Shown here piece after piece: positions 26,867 through 35,930 of a stretch of 64,000 bases of DNA. The notes under the pieces were generated by a model. The model was not told where the DNA came from. It worked only from the letters and a program-made list of their open reading frames with translations, and did no database searches. Position 1 is the stretch's first letter. Each line of letters opens with the position of its first letter. The translations under genes were made by a program, and so were the position numbers. The DNA comes from Paenibacillus sp. FSL K6-1330 (GTDB lineage Bacteria > Bacillota > Bacilli > Paenibacillales > Paenibacillaceae), in contig NZ_CP150269.1 of the NCBI RefSeq assembly GCF_037976825.1, positions 6,799,501-6,863,500 of the forward strand, read 5' to 3'.

Positions 26867-27922
26867 TTACGGATAAATCGGCGTAAACGTAAGTCCGAGG
26901 CTCTCCTCCCATCCCATCATCAAATTCAGGTTTTGGATCGCCTGCCCGGCCGCACCCTTCACCACGTTGTCAATGACCGATATAATGGTCACTCTGTTCG
27001 TACGCGCATCCACCGCAAATCCGATATCACAGAAGTTCGACCCGGTGACTTCTTTTGTCGCAGGCCATACGCCCAAGTCACGGATTCTCACAAACTGGCG
27101 GTCCTTGAAATACTGGCGATACAGCTCAATGATATCCTCTTCCGTATAAGGGCCATTCAGCGTGGCATACATGGTGGTCATGATTCCCCGCGTCATCGGG
27201 ACCAGATGGGTCGTAAAGGTAACGGTGATCGGTTCGCCCGCAACCTGAGTCAATACCTGCTCAACCTCGGGAATATGCTGATGCTTATTCACCTTATAAG
27301 CTTTAAAGTTCTCGTTGATCTCGGCATAATGCGTCATCAAACTCGTTCCCCGGCCTGCACCGGACACGCCGGATTTGGCATCGATAATAAGGGAAGAGGC
27401 ATCAATCCATCCCGCACTAATTGCCGGAATCAGCCCGAGCAGCGTTGCTGTCGGATAACAGCCCGGATTGGAGATGAAATCCACATCGCGGACCTCTTCG
27501 CCAAACACTTCGCATAGGCCATATACAGCCTTCTCCAAAAGTTCCGCACTCGGAGCCGTGTGCTTATACCACTGTTCATACACTGCTCCGTCCTTCAAGC
27601 GAAAATCTCCCGAGAGATCAATGACCTTCAGGCCCGCATCCAGCAGCTCTGGCACCAGCTTGGCACTAACGCCCGAAGGTGTGGCCGCGAACACCAAGTC
27701 CGCCACCTCCGCGATTTCCGCTGGATTAACACCATCCAGGTTCCGGGTCATGATATTCGTCAAATGTGGAAAACCATCCGATATCGGTACGCCTGCAGTT
27801 GATGAAGAGATTACCGATGTAATCTCAACGCGCGGGTGTGCTTGCAGCAACCGGATCAGTTCCACGCCACCGTAACCGGTAGATCCAACAATAGCAACTT
27901 TTACTGTGTTTGTGTCCGTCAT
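26867..27922 (-). CDS. argC: N-acetyl-gamma-glutamyl-phosphate reductase
   Basis: NADPH-dependent reduction of N-acetylglutamyl phosphate to the semialdehyde. 351 aa. The Rossmann motif VAIVGSTGYGGVELIRLL (9-26) is at the N-terminus, and the catalytic cysteine lies in FISNPGCYPTATLLGL (about 148-163), with THLVPMTRGI further on. ATG at 27922 after GATGAGGATAA. First gene of the arg operon, 18 nt before argJ, preceded by a leader of about 300 nt with a terminator-like hairpin close to the start. Confidence 0.97.
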   Translation of the reverse strand: MTDTNTVKVAIVGSTGYGGVELIRLLQAHPRVEITSVISSSTAGVPISDGFPHLTNIMTRNLDGVNPAEIAEVADLVFAATPSGVSAKLVPELLDAGLKVIDLSGDFRLKDGAVYEQWYKHTAPSAELLEKAVYGLCEVFGEEVRDVDFISNPGCYPTATLLGLIPAISAGWIDASSLIIDAKSGVSGAGRGTSLMTHYAEINENFKAYKVNKHQHIPEVEQVLTQVAGEPITVTFTTHLVPMTRGIMTTMYATLNGPYTEEDIIELYRQYFKDRQFVRIRDLGVWPATKEVTGSNFCDIGFAVDARTNRVTIISVIDNVVKGAAGQAIQNLNLMMGWEESLGLTFTPIYP

Positions 27923-27956
27923 TTATCCTCATCCCTCTCCCCAAGGAACAGCCAAA

Positions 27957-27974
27957 GGACCTTATGCAAGGTCC
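27957..27974 (-). terminator. Attenuator-like hairpin in the arg leader
   Basis: GGACCTT and AAGGTCC form a 7-bp stem with a 4-nt loop. TTTGGCTGTT follows on the minus strand, and argC starts 35 nt downstream. The weak T tract makes an attenuator only a possibility. Confidence 0.4.
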
Positions 27975-28086
27975 CATTCATCCATTCCCTTCATCTCTAC
28001 GTCATGCCCATCCGTTTCCATCCTCCGATCGATTCACATTGTCCCCTGAGCTCTGCCCTTGACGTGGTAAGCCATAAAAATCAGGT

Positions 28087-28137
28087 GACTGACTGCTGAT
28101 GCTCTTGATATGGTTTTCCATCGTGAAGCAGTCAGGC
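28087..28137 (-). ncRNA. Structured element in the arg operon leader
   Basis: CTGACTGCT (28089-28097) pairs with AGCAGTCAG (28127-28135). The 29-nt loop between them contains ATGGTTTTCCAT and GATG/CATC stems. It lies inside the predicted transcript between the promoter at 28236-28264 and argC. A classic T-box core was not found. Confidence 0.4.
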
Positions 28138-28235
28138 TAGTGATGATCTTGTTCGGAAGTCTTCTGTCTCCTGCATTAAAACGACGCTTTTGTCATAGGT
28201 ATTCATTGACTTTATCCGTCTCATAAATATGTATT

Positions 28236-28264
28236 ATTATACGACTGTATTCATATAAATACAA
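28236..28264 (-). promoter_or_regulatory. Promoter of the argCJBDFGH operon with an overlapping operator-like palindrome
   Basis: TTGTAT (28259-28264), a 17-nt spacer and TATAAT (28236-28241) on the minus strand. TGTATT-CATATA-AATACA (28246-28263) is an inverted repeat covering the -35 and spacer, where an ArgR/AhrC repressor would block transcription. Identity of the repressor is inference. The predicted leader is about 300 nt. Confidence 0.6.
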
Positions 28265-28319
28265 TGGATTATTCAAATTTGGTCCCCATTTACAAATGAA
28301 TACCAATCGCCTTCAATGT

Positions 28320-28889
28320 CTAAAGAGTCGATTCATATTCCTCTTTTAGAATGGAATACAATTTGAGGTCCCAATGCTGACCCTTGATCTTGATCCCCTT
28401 CCTCAACGTCCCCTCATAGGACATGCCGATCTTCTCCATGACACGCTGAGAGCCGATGTTCCCTTCTATGCAACGAGCTTGGATGCGTACAAGATCCATT
28501 TCGCCAAATCCGAGTTTCAGTAACGCGGAGGCTGCTTCCGTCATAAGACCTTGTCCCCAACAATCCCGCGCGAGTACGTAACCGATCTCGGCACTCTGCT
28601 GTTCGGGCTTCCACCACACAAAATCCACCGTCCCCACCAAACGCCCGCTCTCCTTCAGCTCGATCCCCCAAGGGGCAATATCATGCTTGGCATACTGGAC
28701 TAGTATAAACTGGATGAATTTCTTACTGTCATCGATCGAGCGATGGGTTTCCCATGTTACGTACTTGGCAACCTCATCATCAGAGGCATAGGCATACATC
28801 TGATCCGCATCCTGCATCGATATTCTGCGAAGCCGCAGGCGCTCGGTTTCCAACACCGGCAAATTAGCAAAGATCTGTTCGATTTCCAT
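28320..28889 (-). CDS. GNAT-family N-acetyltransferase (RimJ/RimL type)
   Basis: Acetyl-CoA-dependent acetyltransferase of 189 aa. The N-terminus LETERLRLRRISMQDADQMYAYASD is typical of the RimJ/RimL/SpeG-like group (Acetyltransf_3). EIGYVLARDCWGQGLMTEAASALLKLGF (about 103-130) carries the acetyl-CoA-binding Q/R-x-x-G-x-A region in a modified form. NIGSQRVMEKIGMSYEGTLRK is the conserved fold end. Ribosomal-protein or small-molecule substrate cannot be told. GGGGGAC precedes the ATG. Divergent from the small secreted protein on the right; convergent with nothing. Confidence 0.86.
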   Translation of the reverse strand: MEIEQIFANLPVLETERLRLRRISMQDADQMYAYASDDEVAKYVTWETHRSIDDSKKFIQFILVQYAKHDIAPWGIELKESGRLVGTVDFVWWKPEQQSAEIGYVLARDCWGQGLMTEAASALLKLGFGEMDLVRIQARCIEGNIGSQRVMEKIGMSYEGTLRKGIKIKGQHWDLKLYSILKEEYESTL

Positions 28890-28983
28890 TCGTAAGTCCC
28901 CCTTACTTGTTCTATAAACTAAGACTTCACGCCCCCTATTACTATTAACCTAATAAATATGACTATCGACCTAAACTGTGCTT

Positions 28984-28992
28984 TGATATAAT
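28984..28992 (+). promoter_or_regulatory. Extended -10 promoter of the small secreted protein
   Basis: TGATATAAT (28984-28992) lies 49 nt before the start codon; no convincing -35 at 17 nt. Confidence 0.45.
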
Positions 28993-29040
28993 CCACTTTA
29001 GGAAATATGTTCCTACAACTTAGATTCCTGGAGGTAAACA

Positions 29041-29583
29041 ATGATATTCAAAAGAACAACAGCCCTCTTATGTCTTCTCTTACTGATTAACCTAACGTGG
29101 CAGGCCCCTCTACCAGGTTTCGCTGCCGATACGTCCACCAAAGCAACAACCAATCCGGCGCACTCGTTAATCCTTAACAAAAACACGGCGACTTATTTAA
29201 AAAAGGGAGTCATTCCAGGCTTTGGTGGCATTAAATTCGATATGACCAAGAAACAGATTGCCTCCAAATTGGGAAAACCTGTGAGTTCATTCTACCACTA
29301 CGGCGGTGAGTTTTGGATATTCAAAAACATTTCATATGCCGGATTTAATTTCGAGAACCCCTATACAGGCTCTAACGGCATGTGGTGTTTGTTAATAGGC
29401 AAAGAGGCATTCCCGAATAAAACCTTTGCGGACGTCAAAAAACATTTGGGCAGCGCCTACGAAATGTATTACAACGACATGGAAGAGGAATACGAGATGG
29501 TTTATACCTTCGACAAGGTTCGTATCTCCTTCATGGCGGAAACACCAAAGGCTGAAATTACGCTTGTGCAAATTAGCCGGTAA
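29041..29583 (+). CDS. Small secreted protein of unknown function
   Basis: I do not recognise the family. 180 aa with a clear Sec signal peptide (basic MIFKRT, hydrophobic 8-24, likely cleavage near GFAADT). The mature part has a Thr/Asn-rich linker and then a compact alpha/beta-looking region of about 130 aa (GFGGIKFDMTKKQIASKLGKP, EEEYEMVYTFDKVRISF). The phrase KQIASKLGKPxxxFYHYGGEFWIFKN resembles SmpA/BamE-like or YjgB-like secreted domains in Bacillota, but I cannot confirm it. GGAGGT precedes the ATG. Monocistronic, with its own promoter and a bidirectional terminator. Confidence 0.75.
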   Translation: MIFKRTTALLCLLLLINLTWQAPLPGFAADTSTKATTNPAHSLILNKNTATYLKKGVIPGFGGIKFDMTKKQIASKLGKPVSSFYHYGGEFWIFKNISYAGFNFENPYTGSNGMWCLLIGKEAFPNKTFADVKKHLGSAYEMYYNDMEEEYEMVYTFDKVRISFMAETPKAEITLVQISR

Positions 29584-29597
29584 TGATTACATCATAT

Positions 29598-29657
29598 AAA
29601 AAAAGAAGTAACACATGTTCAGATAGCAAATCTGACCGACGTGTTACTTCTTTTTTT
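29598..29657. terminator. Bidirectional terminator
   Basis: The 17-nt arm at 29598-29614 pairs perfectly with 29641-29657, with an inner TCAGAT/ATCTGA stem. A-run and T-run flank it on both sides, ending the small secreted protein (+) and the YitT gene (-). Confidence 0.93.
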
Positions 29658-29681
29658 AGAGTATGCTGACGAGCCCTGATG

Positions 29682-30587
29682 TTACGCCTTAATATTGCGG
29701 AAGCCTTCACCCAATACCTCATGGGCATTGCTAATGATGACAAACGCATTCGGGTCCACCGATTGCACCACCGTTTTCAGACGGGGAATTTCACTTTGTC
29801 CGACTACGACCATCAGAACTGTCCGGTGTTCACCCGTATAGCCTCCCTCTGCGGTCAGCTTGGTTAGTCCACGGTCAAGATCCTCGAGAATGGCCTTCGT
29901 TATCGGCTCCGTATGATCGGATATAATGTAAGCCACCTTCGTGAAGCTAAAGCCCAGCTCAATGGCATCAATCACTTTGCCTGTCACGTACAGTCCAATG
30001 AGAGCATACAATGCCTGCTCCAGTGACAGCACGAGGGCTGCCGAGGAGATCACAATCGCATCCAAGAGCACGACGCAGACGGAAAAGCTGAGGCCGCTGT
30101 ATTTTTGCAAAAGCTGAGCCACGATGGTCAATCCACCAGTTGAACCCCTGCCGCGATAGACCAGCCCCATGCCGATACCGACGCCGATCCCGCCATAGAT
30201 GGAAGCCAAGAGCGGATTGGAGGTTGGAATCGGCCAGTCCTTGGTCAAAAAGACGAACAACGGCAAAATCACGCTTCCCAGCAAGGAACGGATGCCGTAA
30301 TCGCGTCCAAGGAGCCAGAAGCCAAGCACAAACAAGGGGATATTCAGCGCCCACTGCGTAAATGCCGGTTCAATGCCGAGCCATGCTTGCGCAAGAACGG
30401 ACAATCCGGACACACCGCCAGAGGCGATGTGGTTGGGCAGGAAAAACAGGTTAAATGACAGCGCCATAATAAAGGAGCCGATGATGATAAAAACGGTGTC
30501 CACCGTCTGTCGAAGGGGACCGTTGATCGGAATCAGGGGTTCTCTTTTTCTTTTGTTAATCGATGGATTACCAGCGGATTGCGCCAT
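29682..30587 (-). CDS. YitT-family membrane protein (YvjA-like)
   Basis: Polytopic membrane protein of 301 aa, function unknown in the family. About five transmembrane helices fill residues 28-195 (FIIIGSFIMALSFNLFFLPN, GGLTIVAQLLQKYSGL). A cytoplasmic C-terminal DUF2179 domain follows (about 205-295: AYIISDHTEPITKAILEDLDRGLTKLTAEGGYTG). In B. subtilis the paralogue yvjA lies beside prfB, exactly as here, which supports orthology. Start at 30587, with only a weak GAAGAG upstream. 26 nt after prfB on the same strand, so probably co-transcribed. Confidence 0.88.
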   Translation of the reverse strand: MAQSAGNPSINKRKREPLIPINGPLRQTVDTVFIIIGSFIMALSFNLFFLPNHIASGGVSGLSVLAQAWLGIEPAFTQWALNIPLFVLGFWLLGRDYGIRSLLGSVILPLFVFLTKDWPIPTSNPLLASIYGGIGVGIGMGLVYRGRGSTGGLTIVAQLLQKYSGLSFSVCVVLLDAIVISSAALVLSLEQALYALIGLYVTGKVIDAIELGFSFTKVAYIISDHTEPITKAILEDLDRGLTKLTAEGGYTGEHRTVLMVVVGQSEIPRLKTVVQSVDPNAFVIISNAHEVLGEGFRNIKA

Positions 30588-30613
30588 AGCTCTTCAAATC
30601 TCTCCTCAACGTC

Positions 30614-31727
30614 CTACTCGACTTCCAGCTTGATCTGACTGCGCAAATATCCATCGATAAAAGCATCCAGATCCCCGTCCATGACGGCTCCTATATTACC
30701 GGTCTCCACCTGTGTACGATGGTCTTTCACCATGCTGTACGGATGGAATACATACGAACGGATCTGGCTGCCCCATGCGATGTCGGACTGCTCGCCGCGA
30801 ATTTCCGCCAATTCCCTCTGCTGCTCTTCGATCTTGCGCTCATAGAGCTTGGAACGAAGCATGGTCATCGCACGCTCACGGTTCTTGATCTGGGACCGCT
30901 CATTCTGACAGGTTACAACCACTCCTGTTGGCAAGTGAGTGATCCGTACGGCCGAGTCCGTCGTATTGATATGCTGACCACCGGCACCGCTCGCACGGTA
31001 AGTATCAATCTTCAGGTCCTCCGTGCGGATGTCCAGTTCAATCTCATCGTTAATCTCAGGAACGACGTCACAGGACACAAATGAGGTATGGCGACGGCCG
31101 GAAGAATCGAACGGGGAGATGCGAACCAGGCGATGCACCCCTTTTTCGGCCTTCAAATACCCATAAGCATTGTAGCCCTTAATGAGCAGTGTCACGCTCT
31201 TAATTCCCGCTTCATCCCCGGGCAGGTAATCCAGTGTCTCCACCTTGAAGCCGCGTTTCTCCGCCCAACGCGTATACATGCGATGCAGCATTTGGCCCCA
31301 GTCCTGAGACTCGGTTCCCCCCGCGCCCGGATGCAGCTCAAGGATGGCATTCATTTTATCGTAAGGCTGGTTCAACAGCAGTTGGAGTTCAAACTCTTCT
31401 ACACGCCCAACCAGGTCCTTGATCGTTTCTCCAATTTCTCCTGCAAGGGAGTCATCGCCTTCTTCATCCGCCAGCTCGATCATCACGACGGCATCATCGT
31501 AATCCACCTGCAGCTTCTGATAGTGATCCACCGATGACTTCACGGCATTCATCTCGGTAATAAGCGCCTGAGCCTTCTCATTGTCATCCCAGAAATCCGG
31601 GGCTGCCATCTTCTCCTCAAAGTTCTCAATCATCTCCTGCTTTAAACTTAAGTCAAAGAGACCCCCTAAGATTGGTTAGTTTCTTGCTAATTTCACGCAG
31701 GTCCTGCTTCACACTTGGATCGATCAT
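30614..31727 (-). CDS. prfB: Peptide chain release factor 2, expressed by programmed +1 frameshift
   Basis: Stop-codon recognition factor for UGA/UAA. Translation starts at ATG 31727 ([10 protein letters not shown], 24 codons) and meets an in-frame TGA at 31653-31655. The slippery CTT-TGA-C (31652-31658) with AGGGGG just upstream (31661-31666) is the classical autoregulatory +1 site. After the shift the frame continues at 31654 to the stop at 30614, giving about 370 aa, the normal RF2 length. The RF2-specific tripeptide SPF ([11 protein letters not shown]) and the catalytic GGQ ([17 protein letters not shown]) are present. A call limited to the downstream open frame would miss the N-terminus. 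Confidence 0.95.
31652..31666 (-). promoter_or_regulatory. Programmed +1 ribosomal frameshift site of prfB
   Basis: The internal Shine-Dalgarno-like AGGGGG, three bases, then CTT TGA C. The stop codon is read slowly when RF2 is scarce, allowing slippage into the +1 frame. Confidence 0.93.
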
Positions 31728-32112
31728 GAGTCCTCGTCCTTTCTTATCTACATGTAATAATTTCAGTATACCCTCTCCTGCATGGAAAACGTTCCATTTA
31801 AGAGAAAATCCACATCACATCGCTTCACAAAATATTTCGCTGTTTATTCAGATAAACTCCCTTAAACGCAGCAGTGATTTCGGATCACGGTGGAATAGTC
31901 CACAGTCACCCGGTTCATCTGCCGCTCTTAAGGGAGTTGAAAAGTTCGCGCCCATAACCTGGACGGGCTATATAAGGATGATCGAAGTTTACAATAATGC
32001 TGATCAATTTCAATCATCGCAAGAAAAATATCCTCTAAACGCGGTCTTGCTTCTGTGAAAGCACACATCGATGGACATTTTTCTTATATTCATCACCACT
32101 TGGCTAGATTGC
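31728..32112. other. 385-nt gap between prfB and secA with a structured element
   Basis: The prfB-proximal part holds TATACT as a possible -10 for prfB, without a good -35. The middle contains the folded element at 31855-31938, described separately. No gene or T-run terminator for secA is seen near 32050-32112. Confidence 0.4.
31855..31938. ncRNA. Multi-stem structured intergenic element
   Basis: The outer stem AACTCCCTTAA (31855-31865) with TTAAGGGAGTT (31928-31938) is a perfect 11 bp. Inside are GTGAT-TTCGG-ATCAC (31874-31888), TGGA-ATAG-TCCA (31891-31902) and CGCAG/CTGCCG arms. The pattern is that of a branched RNA or a dispersed intergenic repeat. Strand and function unknown. Confidence 0.4.
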
Positions 32113-34626
32113 TTAAGCGTTCTGTCCATGGCAGTGCTTATACTTCTTGCCGCTGCCGCAAGGACATGCATCATTCCGGCCGATCTGTTCAGCCACCTGG
32201 ACCGGGCGCTTCTCCGCAGGTTCGCTGCTGCTGTTCGTGGAGACTTTATTTTCGTCCACAACGGCTTGACGCTCCTGGTTTGTCGCGATTTGGGCCTTCA
32301 TGATGTACGTCGCCACTTCTTCTTGGATTGTTGCAATCATGGCATTAAACATCTCGAAGCCTTCGAATTGGTATTCGCGAAGCGGATCGGTACCGCCGTA
32401 TGCACGGAGGTGGATACCTTGACGCAACTGGTCCATCGCATCGATATGATCCATCCACTTGCTGTCCACCGAACGCAGCACGATAACTTTTTCGAACTCG
32501 CGTACCATTTCTTCGCCGATGGCTTGCTCACGCTCTTCGTACTTCTTCATCACGCGCTCGAAGATATACTCGGTAATCTCTTCGGCTTCTTTGCCCCACA
32601 GATCTTCGCGAGTGACGGAACCTTCGTCCAGCAGCTTGCTGTTGACGTAGTCTGCCACTTCTTGCAGTTCCCAGTTCTCCGGAATATCATCGCTGCAGTG
32701 AGCCTGCACAACACGATCAATGACCGGCTTAATCATCTCTACAACGATTTGCTTAATGTCTTGGGACTCCAAGATCTCGCGGCGCTGTTTGTAGATGATC
32801 TCACGCTGTTGGTTCATGACGTCATCATATTGCAGAACGACTTTACGCATGTCGAAGTTGTTGCCTTCTACCCGCTTCTGCGCGGATTCAACCGCACGGG
32901 TAATCATTTTGCTCTCGATCGGCTGATCTTCTTCAAAACCAAGACGATCCATCATATTCAGCACGTTGTCTGTACCAAAACGTTTCATCAGCTCATCACC
33001 GAGGGACAGGTAGAACTGAGTTGACCCCGGGTCACCCTGACGACCGGCACGACCACGCAACTGGTTATCGATCCGGCGCGATTCGTGACGTTCTGTACCG
33101 ATAATGTGAAGTCCGCCAATATCCTGTACGCCTTCACCAAGCAAAATATCCGTACCGCGTCCCGCCATATTCGTCGCGATCGTTACCGATCCCGGCTGAC
33201 CGGCGCGTGAGATGATTTCCGCTTCCTCCGCATGGTACTTCGCATTCAGAACTTTATGCTGGACGCCTTTGCGCTTCAGCAGCTCCGATAAACGCTCGGA
33301 GTTCTCAATGGAAACTGTACCTACCAGAATTGGTTGGTTCTTTTTGTGACGTTCTACGATCTCCGCTACAACCGCCTTAAACTTGCCCTCTTCGCTCTTG
33401 TAAACCACATCCGGCATGTCGACACGCTGATTCGGTTTGTTCGTAGGAATTTGCAGCACTTCAAGACCATAAATCTTCTTGAATTCTTCTTCCTCGGTTT
33501 TCGCCGTACCAGTCATACCTGCCAGCTTGCGATACATCCGGAAGTAGTTCTGGAAGGTGATCGTTGCAAGGGTCATACTCTCGTTCTGAACCTCGATGCC
33601 TTCCTTCGCTTCAATCGCCTGGTGGAGACCGTCGCTATAACGGCGTCCAGCCATCAGACGTCCCGTGAATTCGTCAACGATAACCACTTCGTCGTCGGTA
33701 ACAACGTAATCCACATCGCGGCGCATGATCACGTTCGCTTTCAGCGCTTGTACAATGTGGTGGTTCAATGTTACGTGGTTATGGTCATACAGGTTGTCGA
33801 TACCGAAAGAACGCTCCGCTAGTGCCACGCCTTTTTCGGTTAGGGCCACGGATTTGACCTTAATGTCTACCGTATAATCCTCTTCCGCAGTCAGACGCTT
33901 CACAAAGCGGTCGGCTGCAAAATACAGCTCGGTCGATTTCTGAGCTTGTCCCGAGATGATGAGCGGCGTACGCGCTTCGTCAACCAGGATGGAGTCCACT
34001 TCATCAATGATACAGAAATAGAGCGGACGCTGAACCATCTGCTCTTTGTAGAGGACCATGTTGTCCCGCAGATAGTCAAAGCCGAACTCATTGTTCGTAC
34101 CATACGTAATATCGCAAGCATACGCCTGCTGTTTATCCGGGTGTTCCATACCGCTCAGGTTAACCCCGACCGTCATTCCCAGGAAATTATATATTTGCGC
34201 CATCTCTTGGCTGTCACGCTGCGCCAGATAATCATTGACCGTTACAACGTGAACACCTTTGCCAAGCAGGGCATTTAAGTAAACCGGCAGCGTACCTACA
34301 AGGGTCTTACCTTCACCGGTCTTCATCTCTGCAATTCTGCCTTCGTGGAGGGCCATTCCTCCAATCAGCTGCACGTCATAGTGACGCTTGCCAAGTGTCC
34401 GTCTGGAAGCTTCACGAACTGTCGCAAACGCTTCAGGAAGCAATTCCTCCAGCGTCTCACCTTTCTCGATTCGTGCACGGAACTCTTCGGTTTTGGCTTG
34501 CAGCTGCTCATCGGAGAGCTTCTCAAAATCCGGTTCCAGTTTGTTGATCACATCGACCGTCTTCATGAGACGTTTGACATCACGCTCGTTGGTGTCGCCG
34601 AAAATCTTTTTGACAAGTCCTAGCAT
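32113..34626 (-). CDS. secA: Protein translocase ATPase SecA
   Basis: Motor of the Sec export pathway, 837 aa (B. subtilis SecA is 841). It has N-terminal NBD1 with [10 protein letters not shown] (Walker A) and [20 protein letters not shown] (Walker B), the preprotein cross-linking domain and NBD2 ([40 protein letters not shown]). The helical scaffold follows, and the C-terminal zinc finger is [12 protein letters not shown]. The start at 34626 ([10 protein letters not shown]) has AAAGGGG before it; an upstream in-frame start at 34680 overlaps a short upstream ORF. Neighbours prfB and hpf match the B. subtilis order. Essential for export of the secreted proteins in this window. Confidence 0.97.
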   Translation of the reverse strand: MLGLVKKIFGDTNERDVKRLMKTVDVINKLEPDFEKLSDEQLQAKTEEFRARIEKGETLEELLPEAFATVREASRRTLGKRHYDVQLIGGMALHEGRIAEMKTGEGKTLVGTLPVYLNALLGKGVHVVTVNDYLAQRDSQEMAQIYNFLGMTVGVNLSGMEHPDKQQAYACDITYGTNNEFGFDYLRDNMVLYKEQMVQRPLYFCIIDEVDSILVDEARTPLIISGQAQKSTELYFAADRFVKRLTAEEDYTVDIKVKSVALTEKGVALAERSFGIDNLYDHNHVTLNHHIVQALKANVIMRRDVDYVVTDDEVVIVDEFTGRLMAGRRYSDGLHQAIEAKEGIEVQNESMTLATITFQNYFRMYRKLAGMTGTAKTEEEEFKKIYGLEVLQIPTNKPNQRVDMPDVVYKSEEGKFKAVVAEIVERHKKNQPILVGTVSIENSERLSELLKRKGVQHKVLNAKYHAEEAEIISRAGQPGSVTIATNMAGRGTDILLGEGVQDIGGLHIIGTERHESRRIDNQLRGRAGRQGDPGSTQFYLSLGDELMKRFGTDNVLNMMDRLGFEEDQPIESKMITRAVESAQKRVEGNNFDMRKVVLQYDDVMNQQREIIYKQRREILESQDIKQIVVEMIKPVIDRVVQAHCSDDIPENWELQEVADYVNSKLLDEGSVTREDLWGKEAEEITEYIFERVMKKYEEREQAIGEEMVREFEKVIVLRSVDSKWMDHIDAMDQLRQGIHLRAYGGTDPLREYQFEGFEMFNAMIATIQEEVATYIMKAQIATNQERQAVVDENKVSTNSSSEPAEKRPVQVAEQIGRNDACPCGSGKKYKHCHGQNA

Positions 34627-34628
34627 GG

Positions 34629-34706
34629 TTAACCCCTTTCGTGCAAAACAAGTGATAGAATCAACTTCATTAAATGCCAAAGGGTTAAATGATGAAATCG
34701 ATTCAT
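34629..34706 (-). CDS. Short hydrophobic leader peptide upstream of secA (candidate)
   Basis: A 25-codon frame inside the predicted secA leader: [20 protein letters not shown] followed by LHERG and TAA. AAGGA lies 4 nt before the ATG, and the stop leaves only CC before the secA ATG. The last codons contain the secA ribosome binding site. The middle is hydrophobic, like a short membrane segment. Known: secA in E. coli is controlled by the arrest peptide SecM, which is much longer. Here any regulatory role is inference. It could equally be chance. Confidence 0.4.
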   Translation of the reverse strand: MNRFHHLTLWHLMKLILSLVLHERG

Positions 34707-34775
34707 TGATTCCTTATGATGGTCCCATTTGATGCAGGCTAAAAAGCCCGTCCCATAAAATGAGGGTTTGCATAA

Positions 34776-34804
34776 ATTGTAACAGTTTGTAAGGGATGCC
34801 GCAA
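34776..34804 (-). promoter_or_regulatory. Promoter candidate of secA
   Basis: TTGCGG (34799-34804), 17-nt spacer, TACAAT (34776-34781) on the minus strand. The predicted leader is about 140 nt and contains a GGGC/GCCT hairpin near 34738-34750 and the short upstream ORF. Confidence 0.55.
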
Positions 34805-35211
34805 CAATATGTGCTATCACAAGAGATGTCTGTTACGTGAAGCCCTACTCTATGAGACGCGGGGAGGCTCAAAAAAGTTGCGTCGAGCATTTACCCAGCT
34901 TTAAACAATGGAATTATATTCATTTCACAAACAAAACACCACATCTAAATAAGTGTGAAATATTCATCTCCCATTGTCCAGAAATAACAAAGACTCCGCC
35001 CCGGTGATGCTGTTCAATCATGGCTAACCGAACGCGAATCCTCTTATAAAGGAAGTCCTTAAGACGTTATACTGGAGCTGTTTAAGAAACGGCCCTGAAG
35101 TCCCCTATAAGTCGTCTCATTAAAATAATGGTTGCACTATTCAGCATACTCTGATGGTTTACCATCAAATACCACCATCTTTACGATGCCTACCGCATCA
35201 AAAACGTATAT
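34805..35211. other. Intergenic region between the secA promoter and the hpf terminator
   Basis: About 400 nt, AT-rich, without a plausible gene on either strand. Only short imperfect hairpins are visible; nothing I can name. Confidence 0.4.
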
Positions 35212-35253
35212 ATCCAAATAAAGAGCCCCACCCGCTTACACGGATGAAGGCTC
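35212..35253 (-). terminator. Terminator of hpf
   Basis: On the minus strand GAGCC-TT-CATCCG pairs with CGGGTG-G-GGCTC (35223-35253), one G-T pair, followed by TTTATTTGG. Confidence 0.85.
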
Positions 35254-35339
35254 ATCTTACATTTCAATTTCATTTCACCATTTTAAAATTCGAATCAGGT
35301 CCAGCTACTTCTGCATTCCGCTTGGAATGCCGCTTAAGC

Positions 35340-35906
35340 TTAATCCCGCTCGATCAATCCGTACTTGCCGTCATCACGCTTGTAAACGACATTTACTTCC
35401 TGTGTGTCAATGTTGGAAAATACGAAGAAATTATGGCCTACCATGTTCATCTGCAGGATCGCTTCTTCCACGTCCATCGGCTTCATGGTAAAACGTTTCG
35501 TACGGACAACTTCGTAACTGTCATCGTCATACTCGACTTGCTCTGCCTCCATCTGACTGGTTGCCGCTGCTCCGTTCGTCGCAATGAGCGTTTTCAATCC
35601 GCCCTCTTGTCTGATCTTACGGTTCAGCTTGGTTTTGTGCTTGCGAATCTGACGTTCCAACTTGTCCACAACAGCGTCAATGGAAGCGTACATATCGTCG
35701 CTTCGGTCTTCCGCACGCAGTACCACGCCTGTGAGCGGAATGGTCACTTCCACTGTGTGCAATCCTCGAATGACATTCAGTGTGACATATCCTTCAGAGG
35801 TGGGGGGTGCATCAAAATACTTATCTAGCCTGCTGAGCTTCTTGTCAACATAGTCCTTCAAAGCATCGGTCACTTCAATTTGTTGACCTCGGATAGTGAA
35901 TTGCAT
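35340..35906 (-). CDS. hpf: Long-form ribosome hibernation promoting factor (HPF/YvyD)
   Basis: 188 aa. The N-terminal S30AE/YfiA domain (1-105: MQFTIRGQQIEVTDALKDYV, HTVEVTIPLTGVVLRAEDRSDDMYASIDAVVDKLERQI) binds the small-subunit decoding region. A linker leads to the C-terminal dimerisation domain (about 128-188: VVRTKRFTMKPMDVEEAILQMNMVGHNFFVF), which lets two ribosomes pair as 100S particles. The start at 35906 (MQFTIRG) follows AAAGGAGGAG; a longer frame upstream to 36008 is not a real N-terminus. Has its own promoter and terminator. Confidence 0.96.
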   Translation of the reverse strand: MQFTIRGQQIEVTDALKDYVDKKLSRLDKYFDAPPTSEGYVTLNVIRGLHTVEVTIPLTGVVLRAEDRSDDMYASIDAVVDKLERQIRKHKTKLNRKIRQEGGLKTLIATNGAAATSQMEAEQVEYDDDSYEVVRTKRFTMKPMDVEEAILQMNMVGHNFFVFSNIDTQEVNVVYKRDDGKYGLIERD

Positions 35907-35930
35907 TGGGCACTCCTCCTTTGCACCTTC

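Noticed and set aside
28132..28206. An arginine leader peptide
   Set aside because: The frame has only two arginine codons and a weak ribosome binding site; mentioned only as part of the leader finding.
27923..28229. A T-box riboswitch in the arg leader
   Set aside because: I looked for the conserved AGGGTGG-ACCGCG core and did not find it; hairpins alone do not support a T-box.
34776..34796. A WalR-like TGTAAC...TGTAAG near the secA promoter
   Set aside because: Spacing is 4 nt rather than 5 and the second half-site ends in G, so it fails the consensus.
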